Source: Alitta virens
Taxonomy: Eukaryota > Annelida > Polychaeta > Phyllodocida > Nereididae
Direction: 5' to 3'
Length of the DNA stretch: 64,000 bases
NCBI GenBank assembly: GCA_932294295.1
Contig: OW028580.1
Location: forward strand, 39,651,336-39,715,335
The notes below the pieces were generated by a model. It saw only the letters and a list, made by a program, of their open reading frames with translations. It was not told the origin of the DNA and searched no databases. Every line of letters begins with the position of its first letter. Position 1 is the stretch's first letter. Below are positions 11,230 through 22,773 of this stretch, piece after piece. Made by a program: the position numbers and the translations under genes.

Positions 11230-11950
11230 CAGGAGCTGCATACATATTTCTTCGATTATCCATTGAGACCAGCACACAAGTATAGCACTCGAGGTCTAAA
11301 TGAACTTTATATTAATCTTCCTCTCATGAGGAAAGAATTGTATAAAAGGTATTTTGTGCCTAGTTCAATTTCCTTGTGGAATGACCTTGATTTGTCTGTA
11401 AAGTCAAGCCCGAGTTGCGCTAACTTCAAGCAGAGATTTAAAAAAAGTTCATTATTATAACTTTTACTTCTGCCTTTGGGATTACCCCGAAAGGCAGAAG
11501 TTATGTTGGCACAGCTCCGGCTTGGTTTCTCAGATCTTAATGCTCACTTATATGTGAAAGGGTGTATTAATTCCCCATTTTGTAACTGTGGCACTTCTGC
11601 AGAAACTATTAACCACTTTTTCCTCGAATGTCCAAAGTATTCCAACAATAGACAAATCCTGTGTAATAAATAGTGTTACTTATGCAACACCATACCCAAT
11701 AACTCGCAATTTACTTTTATTTGGAGACGCATCTCTGCCCACAGATGTCAATTCTGATATCAGCAAAAATCAATTTCAGTTCAATCCTAGCCTATTTGTA
11801 ATGGTTCATCAATAGATCAATTATTCATGTTTTACTTTACTTGTAAACCTCCTGCCACAGGTCTTTTGTAGTTTGCACATTATACTCTTTGGCTCTTGAC
11901 AAAATTTAATAAGTATGTTTAAACCAAGCATTGCCATATATCCATATTTT
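11230..11950 (+). pseudogene. LINE ORF2 C-terminal remnant
   Basis: One frame (11263-11673) with an internal stop at 11458-11460 encodes a segment with SSISLWNDLDL, then LAQLRLGFSDLNAHL and a Cys/His cluster, CNCG...ETINHFFLECP. This is the typical C-terminal end of non-LTR retrotransposon reverse transcriptase proteins. Downstream reading continues in other frames (LLLFGDASLP... at about 11720-11815). It is a dead fragment with no RT core. Confidence 0.75.
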
Positions 11951-12346
11951 GAACATATAATAATAATAATAAAATAATCGTTATTTAAAGTCACAATAAA
12001 ATAACAATAAACACTACCACAGAAGCCATGTGTGTAACAACTTTTTAAAACTTACTAAATCTATATTCCATAAGTGAGAGCCATAATACGAAAAAGTCTT
12101 TTTACCATAATGGATCCTATTAAATCTTGGTACAAACAATATTGATGGATCTAGTAGATTCCTATTACTTTCTTTTACAATAAAAACTTCATTTAAGGAT
12201 GCTGGATTTAATTTATGAATACATTTGAATACTTCAACAGCTATAGTCTTTAATCTGTTGACATGTAGAGTCTTATACCCACTTAATTTTAGGAGCTCTG
12301 AGTAGGTACTTTTAAAAACACTGTGGTACATCAAAGGTAGAATCAC
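11951..12346 (-). pseudogene. CR1/Rex1-type LINE C-terminal remnant
   Basis: A 110-residue minus-strand frame (12014-12346) reads LHVNRLKTIAVEVFKCIHKL, then YGKKTFSYYGSHLWN, the C-terminal signature of CR1/Rex1-like reverse transcriptase ORFs. On the minus strand it is followed by a 3' tail with a (TTA)n run near 11958-11972. It is 5'-truncated. It is tail-to-tail with the plus-strand LINE fragment beside it. Confidence 0.75.
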
Positions 12347-13399
12347 AGTCGCACCAGAAACTTAATGACCAGAGGACCCGCCATTAATTGGGGGGCAATT
12401 GTGCATCAATATGCATGAATATACAAATTTATCAGTTTTCAAGCAAATTTATTTGCATAGCATGATATACATAATTTGGTTATTCTGAGCAGGAAAGCAC
12501 TAAAAAATATACACTGAGTATGATACTGGGTGGACATAAACCGTATGAACTGGCTGTTTTAATTTCAATTGAAGTGTGTGCTGCTAATCTGCAGACAAGC
12601 CACAGCAGCTGTGAATATAGGCTACATAATTTTACTGGCCAGAATCTTTACTTTCATCTCAGCATTACTTGATTATGTGGGTATTTGGGGATTTTATAAA
12701 ATGACAGTATTAAAGACACATTCTTAAATCAGTAATCTTTATTTTCTTATAGTCATATCTCCACCAAAAATGGTTTGAATTTCACAGGAGAAGTATCTTA
12801 TTGTAGACCATAAAAGTGTATTTTACATGGGAATAAAATAAATACAGTAAACTGTGTAAATAACTATATAGAATCATTTTTTATGAGAGCTCCTGGTTAT
12901 GAGCAAGAGATTCAAGTCTGAGGGCCACTCAAAGAACTTTTATTGCCCTGGTGCTTAGTGTTACCTCCTGGTCTAATTTCTCCAAGTTTAAACTTAGCTC
13001 ACATAGCCTTAAAATTGAGACCAGAAGTCATGAAACCCTAAAACTACCATAAAGCTCTTATACAATGCAGATGCAGAAATAGTTTGTAGAAGTTGACTAA
13101 TTTTGTTTTTATTTCATTTTTATTTTATTTATATTTATTTTTTGACAAGTGCATCACAATTGATTGAACATGTCAATAAAACCGATATACAGTGTATGCA
13201 TTTTTTAGACTCCTTCTGGACACTAAAACATTACTACTACTAGGAACATCCATTTTCGTTTGCGCTATTAATAATGTTGAAAATGACATTTATGTATGAT
13301 CAATGAAAACATAAACTAGTTATTCACTATTAATATAAAAGTAACATGAATCATGTTTAATATCATCTGAAAGTTGTGTGGATTTCTTGCTACTAAAAC
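12347..13399. other. Upstream flank of the PAN/LamG gene
   Basis: AT-rich, with no other gene seen. It contains a LINE-tail-like sequence at about 13130-13190 (CATGTCAATAAAACC). Any promoter of the gene at 13400 should lie here, but I see no clear TATA element. Confidence 0.4.
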
Positions 13400-16237
13400 A
13401 TGGAAGAAGCAAATTTAGTCATAATTTTGCTATTGCAGTTTTTAACATATCCAACTGTTCATGGAGAAGCTGCTGATGCAGCATTTTACTTGGAAACACA
13501 GAGCATGAATTGTTCTTCAGTCGAAAATGCTGGTAAAATGAGCCGTATACATTGTGCCGCTAGGCGCAGCACCAAAGAGGACATGTTATGTTCTGGATTT
13601 GTTCTGAGTCAAACTGGTTGTGAGTTCTGTATCGTTTGTCCTCACGCAATGACTATTACACCATACAATGCAATTCATGGAGTGTACACTGAAACATACA
13701 TTAATTTCAGACAGGAACTACTAGAAGGTATTCCATATATTTTTTTCTTTCTTATCAGTTAATGAGTTTATATTGATGAAATTGCAAGCAGTGATATACT
13801 ATTTTTGCCATTTATTATTTTGTCATGCTGACACATGTATCAATTTGATATTTTGCTGTCAAGAAAATCTATATACAATTTTGTCTTTTTTGATGTTTTT
13901 TTTCCTTTTGAAAATTTCAGATTTACTGATTTTTGTCCAAATGGATTCTATATCGTATGGAATTATCCCTGCTGTGGGCACTACCGCAACTGCACATGGG
14001 ACTCCAGGTATAAGATTTGTGACAATTATTTCTTGCAATAAACTCTTTCGGTTTGTTAGATATTAGAATTTTACCACATCTGCTCCTGAAGTATAGTATG
14101 TTTTCCAAAAATGTTCTTAGGAACACGAGTCACCATTTTCTTCTTGACTTCTGGTCTTCTACCCGCATTCTCACCAAATATCTTTCAGACCATCACACAA
14201 CTGGCCTTCGTGTTGCTGAGGCAGTTTGATACTGAGTTCTAATATACAGCCATAGAAAGATAGTTGGCACTCTTTGACATTGCCTTACTCTGTGATCATT
14301 AACAGCAAACTGTTTGACTAGTTAAATATCACTGTAATCATCATAAAGTGTTGTTTAACTGCTGAGACTGAGGGTCTCGAATGGTATTAATTAATTAATA
14401 CCATTCGAGACCCTCCTCAGCCAATTAGAAGGCAGTATTCGCTGGTGATAACTCAGTTATCAGCTCAAGTAGACTGATAATGTTTTCCACTTCAATGATC
14501 ACCAGGGAGTGATAACCATGTGAAACACTGAAGGATTTGTGACAACTAAGGCAAACAATAAACAATCTTAACAGCTATGTAATACAATGGTCAAGTATTA
14601 GCAGGTATCCTATCCAACAATCAAATGCATTTTCAGTTTTGATATCCTCATCATATCTGCTGCTCCTATTGGCCTGGAAAAGTGACTGAGACGGAATATT
14701 CAGCAACTGTGTTGCTCCCAAATCAAATGATTCTTCATTTAATGATTCTTCCTCCAGGAAATCATTAATATCCAAAAACCTACTATTAGCTGGTCACTCA
14801 TTATGAAATCAGTGCTGCTTTAAGATTAAAGGTAAAGGAGTCGCTGTCTCAGTTGTTAAGTGTCTAAAGCTATGACAAACAACTACAAACAAAACAAGTG
14901 GCATAAGTTAGATAATGACCTTGTTTTCGTGAATATGCAATTAATCGTCGGCTAAAGCCTCGGATAAATTGTATTTTCACTCAAACGCGGTCATTATCTA
15001 TCACTTGTTTTCAACTATTAATAATAAGATTGTTTATTGTTTGCCTTAGTTGTCAAAAATCCTTCAGTGTTTGACATCACTCCCTGGTGATCACTGAAGC
15101 GGAAAACATTATCAGTCTGCTTGAGCTGATAACTGTATTTTATTACCAGCAAATACTGCCTTCTGATTGGCTGAGGAGGGTCTCGGATGGTATTATTGAT
15201 TATATTCTCTGATCAGCTGAAATCTACAGGACATTGCTGAAGATGTTGGTCATGTCAAAAACGGATGAAACACATACCACTGAAAAAAATAAAAAACACT
15301 GCCACTACACATAGACATAGGCAATTTTACTTCTTTTCTGTGTTGTTTTTGCAAATAACTTAAGCTATTATGGCTAGTGTCACTGAAAGTACAATACATT
15401 GTTATTATAGCAGTCGAGGGGTGTTTTTTTTAGGAAGGAGTGGTCTCTAGAGTAGAACAGTAAGCCTCACAAAACACAATAATAGATATCTATAGTTTAA
15501 AAACTTTCAGCCAGCAGTTATTGCATTTTTTTTAAAGTATATGTAACAAGTAGTTTAAAATGTAATAACAATGATGAGATAATTAACAGCAGTCAAGTTG
15601 GTTTCAATTGGTGTACAGATTTGATGGCCTAAATTTATGACGGTTCATGATTAATGATGATGACGATGATTTCCTTCTCCTTTATGCAGGACCTAGTTTG
15701 GCAGTTGGAAAGTATGGGAACTCCATTCTCACACCAAACACAGGTTCACTCGACGACAATGTGATTAAACTTGGAACTCATGAAAATGACTGTTTAGGAA
15801 AGGTGTCACTGTGTCCTAGTGGGGTGACACTTTCCTTATGGTTCAAGGCATCGTCTCAAGTACACACGTGGCCACATCTCTTCAAAGGTACATCATTTTA
15901 CGTGGGACTGCGTAACATGACAGATAAACTAAGGCCCAGTCTTGTTGCTCACAATGGCACCCACGAACTCATTTTTAATCCTATACCTGATATAACTTTA
16001 AATGAATGGCACAATGTGGGGGTTACCTTCAGCAAAAGTTCTGGATTTGAAATATATTTTGATGGTTGCAAGGCACAGATGACCCTACTCACGATAACGG
16101 CGGTTGCTCCAACCATCATAAACTTCGAATTAGGATGCAGTGCGGGAGGTAACTGCATTAGAGCCTACTATGACAATTTCAGATTTTGGACAGTAAAGAA
16201 GGATCAGCGATTCATGTGGTGGTTGTGGAATCTGTAG
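13400..16237 (+). CDS. Secreted protein with Cys-rich PAN-like and LamG/concanavalin-like domains
   Basis: The three-exon model is 13400-13727, 13921-14007 and 15690-16237 (963 coding bases, 320 residues). Both introns are GT-AG and phase 1, so the frame closes cleanly. Residues 1-22 form a signal peptide (hydrophobic core VIILLLQFL). Residues about 30-85 hold six cysteines (38, 52, 64, 74, 77, 80) in a pattern like PAN/apple domains. Exon 3 encodes a LamG/concanavalin-type jelly roll (VTLSLWFKAS, LNEWHNVGVTFSKSSG, EIYFDGCKA, YYDNFRFWTV), often a carbohydrate- or matrix-binding fold. No membrane anchor is seen, so it is probably secreted; the ligand is unknown. Exon 2 in the +1 frame would read as a Cys-rich peptide, but its phase does not fit the neighbouring exons. 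Confidence 0.7.
13797..13878 (+). mobile_element. LINE 3' tail in intron 1 of the PAN/LamG gene
   Basis: About 75 bases match the 3' end of the LINE at 52762-52835 almost perfectly, including TTTTGTCATGCTGACACATG and ATATTTTGCTGTCAA. The intron copy has AAGAAAATC where the LINE has AATAAAAATC. It lies only about 40 bases before the exon 2 acceptor. Confidence 0.8.
14366..15196. mobile_element. Foldback (long inverted repeat) element in intron 2 of the PAN/LamG gene
   Basis: The left arm (about 14389-14575) reads ATACCATTCGAGACCCTCCT..., and the right arm (about 15020-15196) is its diverged reverse complement ending GAGGGTCTCGGATGGTAT. Arms are about 180 bp. A nested inverted repeat (TTAGATAATGACC near 14909, GGTCATTATCTA near 14988) sits in the middle. 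The extreme left carries a separate hairpin, with GAGGGTCTCGAATGGTATT inverted about a TTAATTAATTAA centre at 14374-14421. A 66-residue minus-strand frame (14575-14775) is not recognised. The superfamily is undetermined. Confidence 0.8.
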
Positions 16238-16804
16238 AATATTAAACCAGTCATTTCAAACATGGAACAGAAAGTGAATACACTAATAAGAGAGCCACTT
16301 CCATAATAACCTATATATACACAAAGGAGAATATATCCTTATGTGGACTGGCAGCTGCTTTCATCATGTAGTTGAGTTACCCGGCAGTCTGGAGATACCA
16401 CATTTTGGTGTAAAACGGCGTAACAATAGTTTTCTGATCATAACAATAGTTTTCTGATCATTCTTAGAACATTGCACAGATCAGCAAAGAACTTTACCAT
16501 TAACGTGATCAAATCAACTGGAAAACATGCACAACATTCTCTAGTGAAAGTTTCATAAACAAATGTTTGTTTCTGCTAGGTTGGCTGTTGCACAGATGTA
16601 CTGCAACAATATTATTAATTCAGATATAAAAATATTATCAAATTACCAGACTAACTTCTGCATATATACATTTATATACCAGACAAACTTCGGCATATAT
16701 ATACATTTATATACCTACAGGCTGTACATTATAACTTGTTCATATAAATTAAATGTTGTTAATATTTGTTGTATGAATAAATTATACATATTATTCAAGT
16801 TGTT
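16238..16804. other. 3' flank of the PAN/LamG gene
   Basis: No gene seen. A short duplicated phrase, AACAATAGTTTTCTGATCAT, occurs twice near 16422-16460, and an AATAAA (ATGAATAAATT) lies near 16772. This spacing is long for a 3' UTR but possible. Confidence 0.4.
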
Positions 16805-17291
16805 GAATGTTTTGTAGGATAACACAGATTTGTTATTTGAAGAAACAATATTTATTCCACACACATTGACACGAATTGTTGACAGCAACTTTGTGTGACT
16901 CTTTGACAATAGTGGTGAATCTACAATAAATAAAGAATTAACCCAAATGAATATCTAGAAACTCCTTGCCATCATTAAATAGTCAGCTATACATCTACAT
17001 GACATCAAATCAAGGAATAGTGTAGTCAAATATACTTACAATACATTGCATCCTTCAATCCATTAATAACAAAACATTCAAATTATCAGTGTCCATTATG
17101 TAAGTATGAAATGTTCATTAATTGTCTAAATTCTCATGTTTCCTCTATGGAACTCAAATGCTTTCTGATACAACACCAGCAAACTGTCATTACAATAAAC
17201 TGTCAAAAGTATGTAGCTTGTATCCTTGACAAAATGTTGATATTCACAAACTGTGGACATGTGAAAGCATAAACTGTCAAAAACTTTAACA
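16805..17291 (-). repeat. BEL/Pao 3' LTR (487 bp)
   Basis: It starts TGAATGTTTTGTAGG and ends AAACTTTAACA on the plus strand. Over the 465 bp shared with 22774-23238 I saw only about two substitutions, plus the final base. Confidence 0.8.
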
Positions 17292-17599
17292 CTCCCCACT
17301 TTGACTCAGCTGGGATTCAACTACTTTGGATCATATGATCAAAACAATCACATTAAATTTATTAAACACAACATAAGGTGCATAAGTTATTGCAATGAAA
17401 TTTGTCGTAACATTTACACATTCAACATATACATTCAATAAGAAACAGCTCAATTTGGACACAATTGCAAACACTAAATTGAGCTACAAGGAAGCATAAC
17501 GTATTGTAAACAAATGTATCAAATCACATTACAAAACTTACATTATATCAAACGTTTAATTACAACCTTCTAATAGGACTAATTTGTGAATTGGGCGAG

Positions 17600-18969
17600 T
17601 TAACACAGTAGCTTTTGTACGGACCTTAACATTTCTCACCAGTCCATCTTGGCTTGGTTCAGCTTCAATCACAAGACCTAAAGGCCATAAAACTCATGGA
17701 GTGTTTTCTCCTACAATAAGAACAACATCCCCAACTGATACATTTCTGTGTTGATTAAGCCATTTGTGTCTCTTTTGCAACTCAGGAAGGTAACTTTTAA
17801 CCCATTTTTGCCAAAAACTGATCTGCAAGAAATTGAATATGTTTCCATCTCTTACGACAAGTATCTGAATCATCTCGATCAAAAACACCTGGAGGTGGGA
17901 CTGGGCCTTGCCTGAGCAGTAACAAGTGATTTGGAGTTAAGGCTGAAAGGTCGTTCACATCGTCGCTGACTTTCGTGATTGGACGACTGTTCACAATTGT
18001 TTCAACCTCACAAAAAAGAGTTGACAAAGAATCATCAGTCAATTTTCTGTTGCTCAGGATCCCAGTAATAACCTTTCTCACAGTCCTGATTAACCTCTCC
18101 CACACCCCGCCCATATGTGATGAGCAAGGAGGGTTAAAAATCCATTCTACATCACGTTTTGTGCAATAGGAGTGAATTTCATCTTGATTCAACTCGTTTA
18201 AACATTTTCGCATCTTAGCATTTGCTCCAACCATATTGGTACCCCTATCGGACCACATCTTTGAGGGAGAACCTTGACGTGCCACAAACCGCCTGAAGCC
18301 ATTTAAGAAGGAATCAGTGTCAAGACCTTCTCACTTTTCTAAATGAACAGCCCTTGTTGCAAAGCACGTGTATAAACAACCATATCGCTTGACCTCAGCT
18401 CTCCTGTATTTGACTAAGAAGGGGCCAAAACAATCCAGTCCTACAAACGTGAAAGGAGGTCTGTTTGACTCCAGCCTTTCACTAGGCAAATCAGCCATCT
18501 TCTGGTTGCATGGTGACCCAAAATGACGTTTACAAAAGACACATTGACGAATGACCTCCTTGATCAATGGACGAACTCTGACGATCCAAAACTTAGACCT
18601 CAACCTTCCAAGAGTCCATTCAACTCCAAGATGAGCACTTTCATGCATACTCCTCACAATCAGCTTTGCCAAAGAATGATCACGTGGAACAATGCAAGGG
18701 TGTCTTTGAACTCCATCTATAGCATTTTTGATTCGTCCACCAACACAAAGCATGCCCTTGTTGTCCAATATGGGACACAAATCTCTCAGAGAACTGGAAT
18801 TGTGAACTGACTTGTTTTGCCAGAGTTGATTAATCTCATTTTGATATTTCAAATTTTGCACATGCTTAACCAAGACAAGTTCTGCATCTTGTAATTTCGC
18901 TAACTGACAAATATGAACCTGCAAAAACATGCTTTTTTTCTCAACATTTCTCGGCACCTGATCAACCAT
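17600..18969 (-). pseudogene. BEL/Pao integrase portion of pol, broken
   Basis: The continuation of pol after the frameshift. It has an HHCC zinc site (HESAHLG...CVFCKRH), then catalytic residues of the integrase core: D in VGLDCFGPF, D in WSDRGTNMVG and E in GGVWERLIRT. An in-frame TGA at 18331-18333 interrupts it, a second frame change lies near 17810-17830, and another TGA lies near 17692-17694 in the C-terminal segment (VVLIVGENTP, then LWPLGLVIEAEPSQDGL). The element can no longer make a full polyprotein without recoding. Confidence 0.85.
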
Positions 18970-21900
18970 GCAAGACTCTTTTTTAGTCTGTGAAAATCTG
19001 AATAGTGCTGAAACAAACGTTCAATGGGATGTTCATCAACAGCAACAAAATGAGCATGAACAACAGTCGGCAACATTTCAACGACCAACTCAGGATCATC
19101 ATCTGAAATTTCAAAATCAACTATTCTATCATTCCATTCACTTTTGTACTCATGTAGAAATTTTGGGCCATGAAACCATTTGACTTTGTCTAATTGCTTT
19201 GGGGTTAGACCACGAGTAATCATATCAGCGGGATTGTCATTTCCAGGCACATGATTCCACTTCGTAGTTTCTGTTAGACTACGAATAATGCCCACTCTAT
19301 TTGCTACAAAAACCTTGAATCGTCGAGTTTCATTCTTAATGTAGTGCAAAACAATCTGACTGTCAGACCAGAAGTATGATGCAGCAATATCGAGACCATG
19401 AAGTTCTTCTCTCAATTTAACATCAATTTTGGCACACAACACAGCAGCCAGCAATTCCAGGCGTGGAATTGAAATGACTTTGAGCGGAGCAACTTTGCAT
19501 TTACTGACAAGAAGCGAAACTGAGATCTCACCAAATTTGTTGACACATCTCAGATAGGAACAACAGCCAAAAGCTCTGAGACTGGCATCTCCAAAATGAT
19601 GCCATTCAAGGTAAGCATCATTAAAGCTCATAGGCTTTACACACCTCGGTACCTTGATTTCCAGCAGATCATTTAAGGACGACAACCATAATTTCCATTT
19701 TGACCGAATGTCAGGGGGAACCTCCTCATCCCAAGAAAGCTTCAGCCTTGTTACATCTTGGAAAATCACCTTTCCTGCAACTAACATTGGACCTATCAAG
19801 CCAAGTGGGTCAAATGTGGAGGAGACTGTGCTCAAGATTCCCCGTTTGGTCACAACATCAGGGACATTCACATCAACATCAAAATAAAACTGATCAGAAC
19901 TGACATCCCAGCGGATACCTAGTGCCTTACTTTCACACTCTGGAATGATTCCCTTGACTTCAGCAGAACGTTCTTCCCCTGGTATTTCCTTCAAGACATC
20001 TTCTCGACTTACTACAAACTTGGTGAGCCGGAAACCACCTAGAGAGACAAGATCTTTAACGCCATTCAACAACAGCAAGATTTCTTCTTCACTCTCCACT
20101 GAAACTAGACAATCATCAACATAAAAGGCATTCAAAAGCACATTGGAAACTGCATCATCGACCCCAGGATTATCCCTCAAACTCTGGCGAAGAGCATAGG
20201 TGGCAGCACTTCTGCACCAAACACCTCCGAATACATGACAGGTCATACGATAATGGACTATTTGACCATCAGCACCAAACCATAAGAAGCGAAGAGCATC
20301 TCTGTCACTAGGTGGAACTCTTGCTTGATAGTACATTGCTTCAATATCGCCTGTGAACGCAAATTCATGTTGTCTGAAATGAAGAAAAACAGCAAGCAAA
20401 TTGTTATTGAGGTTGGGACCACGGTGAGACTTATCATTGAGAGACTCGTTTTGAAACTTCGCCGCACAATCGAATACGATCCTAACTTTTCCTGGTTTCT
20501 TACTTGACACAACAGCCTGATGTGGCAAATACCAGAATTTCTTACTACCAGGCTCTCTGAAATCAATCTCCTCAGCATAACCATTTACTATCAATTTTGC
20601 GATCTCAGCATCATATTTCTCAAATAATTTTCTCTTATCCAAACTTGAACGAAGAGACTTCAAATGAGATAATGCCAAAGTGATATTATCAGGAAAATGT
20701 GCATCAGATTTCCATGGGATAGGCAGGGAATAATGTCCGTCAACTAATTGTACATTTTCATCCCATAAATGAATAACAGACTTGTCAGTTTCAGACCAAG
20801 CCTCATCATCACCCAAGCAATTGTCATTTTCAATTTTCCACAATTCATTTACTTTTTCTTCAATCGAAACACCTGAGATGAAATGACTCACTACTTTCCT
20901 GCTGACAGCACTTGATGCAGCAGGGCCATTTAGAGACCAACCAAATAGAGTTTGCACTGCAAAAGGTTCACCCTTTGCACCCCTTTTGATCTGTAATGGG
21001 ATTAACGCCTCACAATTGTCTTGTCCTATCAGCAAATTTACATGGTCAACATTTTGAGAAATTGGCAAGTCTCTAATATGTGGATATCCTTTCAAATCCA
21101 CAGGTGGTAAATTTACAGGAATCTCTGGGACTACAAAGACATTTGACAATCTGAGAACATCTCTACCATTTGTCGAAGTGACTTTGAGATCTACAACCCT
21201 TGAGCACACTGGTTTTTGACTTGCATTAATTGTACTTAATGTGAAATTAACATCATGACCTTCAATTTTGAGATTGTCAATTAAACTTTGTGTGCAAAAG
21301 GAGTTAGTAGACCCAGTGTCAAGCAATGCATGAGTTCTGTGCTTATCATTTACAAGCACAGGTACAACAGGCACAAGAATATTTACATCAGCATTTACAC
21401 TTGCATTTGTGACTCTACACGGTTCAGGACTGACTTGACTATGATCATTAGACTCATTTACATGGATAAATTTTGTATGTCTTTGTCCACAACCCGGGAC
21501 AGTGCAGTAAGTATTCTTTCTGCAGTCATTTACAGTGTGATTTGCCAGGAGGCAATTTTCACAGAGCTTTCTGTCCTTGACAAATTTTAGTCTTTCTGAA
21601 GGTTTCATACCTTTAAATACCTCACAATAGAAGAGACGATGTTCTCGATCACACAACAGACATCTCCTCTTATATGCTGGGCGAGCTTCAAATGAACGAG
21701 CTTCAGATGCATGAGCTACGGTAGAAAAGGACAATGAGGACTTGAAACTAGCTGCTTTGTTCTCCAATGTTGTTTTGGGCTTGGATCCCCACTGACCATA
21801 GACAGGATCGTTGGCTTCTGAGGCTTCCTTCGAAACAAAATTGACAAACTCCTCAAATCGTGGATATCGCTTCTGTTTGTCTTTCATCTCCATTGCATGA

Positions 21901-22724
21901 CGTTTCCAGCGATTTCGTATGTACTGCTGCAAACGAGAAGCAATCTCTGCAATACAGGACTGTGTATCCACTTCAGAGAGGTGTTTCATGCTTGTGAGGG
22001 TCGTCAAGCAATCTTTAAGATCATCGGAAAATTGTAGGAGATCTTCAGGGGATTTGATTAACTTTCCATTTTTCAGGGAACTAATTGCCTCCTCAGATAT
22101 CAGGTACTCATCTCCAAAACGTTCCTGAAGGATTGCTCTTGCTTTCTTGTATCCTGCAGATCCTCCAAGAATCCCACACGAACGAATGGCTCTTTTAGCT
22201 TTGCCACAAGTGTATTGCAGAAGGCGAGCTAGCTTGACATGATCATCAATTGCGGCAGAATCCACATTTTCATCAAACAGAGCAAAGAAGCTGTGATATT
22301 GTAAGGGATCACCGTCAAAACTCTCCAGCACAACCTTTGGCAAATTCATGCACTTCATGAAATCAGCATTCTGTAAGGCAACTGCCTCCTTTGATGATAT
22401 CGCAGATGCAGGTTCAGGATTGGTTACATTTGGCTTGACATCTTCTAAACTATTTAACCATTGTTTAGCTTCCTTCACTGCCTTGGTATATTTCATTTGC
22501 ATGTCAGCAAAATATTCATCACTTGTCTCCATGTCACCATCATTCTCCAATGCAGCATGATATTTATCATGTGCTGTCTCAAAATTGGTGAATTTCTCTT
22601 TAATGACAGTCAACTTTTGGACAACAAAGTCTTTTTCATCTTCTGCAACAAATTGCAGCAAATCATTTATGCATCGGGTCAATACGGACTTCCGTGCTAC
22701 TCTGGCTTTTTTGTCTTCATTCAT
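18900..22724 (-). CDS. BEL/Pao Gag-Pol polyprotein, main open frame
   Basis: A 1274-residue open frame starts at an ATG about 50 bases inside the 5' LTR. In order: a coiled gag-like region (1-330); zinc knuckles (CLLC...C and CENCLLANHTVNDC); a retropepsin-type protease with ALLDTGSTNS near residue 465; a BEL-type reverse transcriptase with YVDDCLVSVESEEE near 866; and RNase H with SYFWSDSQIVLHY near 1125. The frame ends early at 18900 because of a shift near a run of seven A (minus strand) at about 18931-18937. Beyond that run, the pol sequence continues in the frame of 18331-18969. Confidence 0.9.
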   Translation of the reverse strand: MNEDKKARVARKSVLTRCINDLLQFVAEDEKDFVVQKLTVIKEKFTNFETAHDKYHAALENDGDMETSDEYFADMQMKYTKAVKEAKQWLNSLEDVKPNVTNPEPASAISSKEAVALQNADFMKCMNLPKVVLESFDGDPLQYHSFFALFDENVDSAAIDDHVKLARLLQYTCGKAKRAIRSCGILGGSAGYKKARAILQERFGDEYLISEEAISSLKNGKLIKSPEDLLQFSDDLKDCLTTLTSMKHLSEVDTQSCIAEIASRLQQYIRNRWKRHAMEMKDKQKRYPRFEEFVNFVSKEASEANDPVYGQWGSKPKTTLENKAASFKSSLSFSTVAHASEARSFEARPAYKRRCLLCDREHRLFYCEVFKGMKPSERLKFVKDRKLCENCLLANHTVNDCRKNTYCTVPGCGQRHTKFIHVNESNDHSQVSPEPCRVTNASVNADVNILVPVVPVLVNDKHRTHALLDTGSTNSFCTQSLIDNLKIEGHDVNFTLSTINASQKPVCSRVVDLKVTSTNGRDVLRLSNVFVVPEIPVNLPPVDLKGYPHIRDLPISQNVDHVNLLIGQDNCEALIPLQIKRGAKGEPFAVQTLFGWSLNGPAASSAVSRKVVSHFISGVSIEEKVNELWKIENDNCLGDDEAWSETDKSVIHLWDENVQLVDGHYSLPIPWKSDAHFPDNITLALSHLKSLRSSLDKRKLFEKYDAEIAKLIVNGYAEEIDFREPGSKKFWYLPHQAVVSSKKPGKVRIVFDCAAKFQNESLNDKSHRGPNLNNNLLAVFLHFRQHEFAFTGDIEAMYYQARVPPSDRDALRFLWFGADGQIVHYRMTCHVFGGVWCRSAATYALRQSLRDNPGVDDAVSNVLLNAFYVDDCLVSVESEEEILLLLNGVKDLVSLGGFRLTKFVVSREDVLKEIPGEERSAEVKGIIPECESKALGIRWDVSSDQFYFDVDVNVPDVVTKRGILSTVSSTFDPLGLIGPMLVAGKVIFQDVTRLKLSWDEEVPPDIRSKWKLWLSSLNDLLEIKVPRCVKPMSFNDAYLEWHHFGDASLRAFGCCSYLRCVNKFGEISVSLLVSKCKVAPLKVISIPRLELLAAVLCAKIDVKLREELHGLDIAASYFWSDSQIVLHYIKNETRRFKVFVANRVGIIRSLTETTKWNHVPGNDNPADMITRGLTPKQLDKVKWFHGPKFLHEYKSEWNDRIVDFEISDDDPELVVEMLPTVVHAHFVAVDEHPIERLFQHYSDFHRLKKSLAWLIRCREMLRKKACFCRFIFVS

Positions 22725-22773
22725 GATGTACTTAATTACTGTGCACTTTGTCTGATGCTGTATTATTCACTAT

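Noticed and set aside
13835..14041. Cys-rich reading of exon 2 of the PAN/LamG gene as the true frame
   Set aside because: Both flanking exons need phase 1; only the other frame joins cleanly. Kept as a low-interest finding.
20258..20584. 108-residue minus-strand frame inside the BEL polyprotein
   Set aside because: Shadow of the 1274-residue pol frame that carries all the catalytic motifs.
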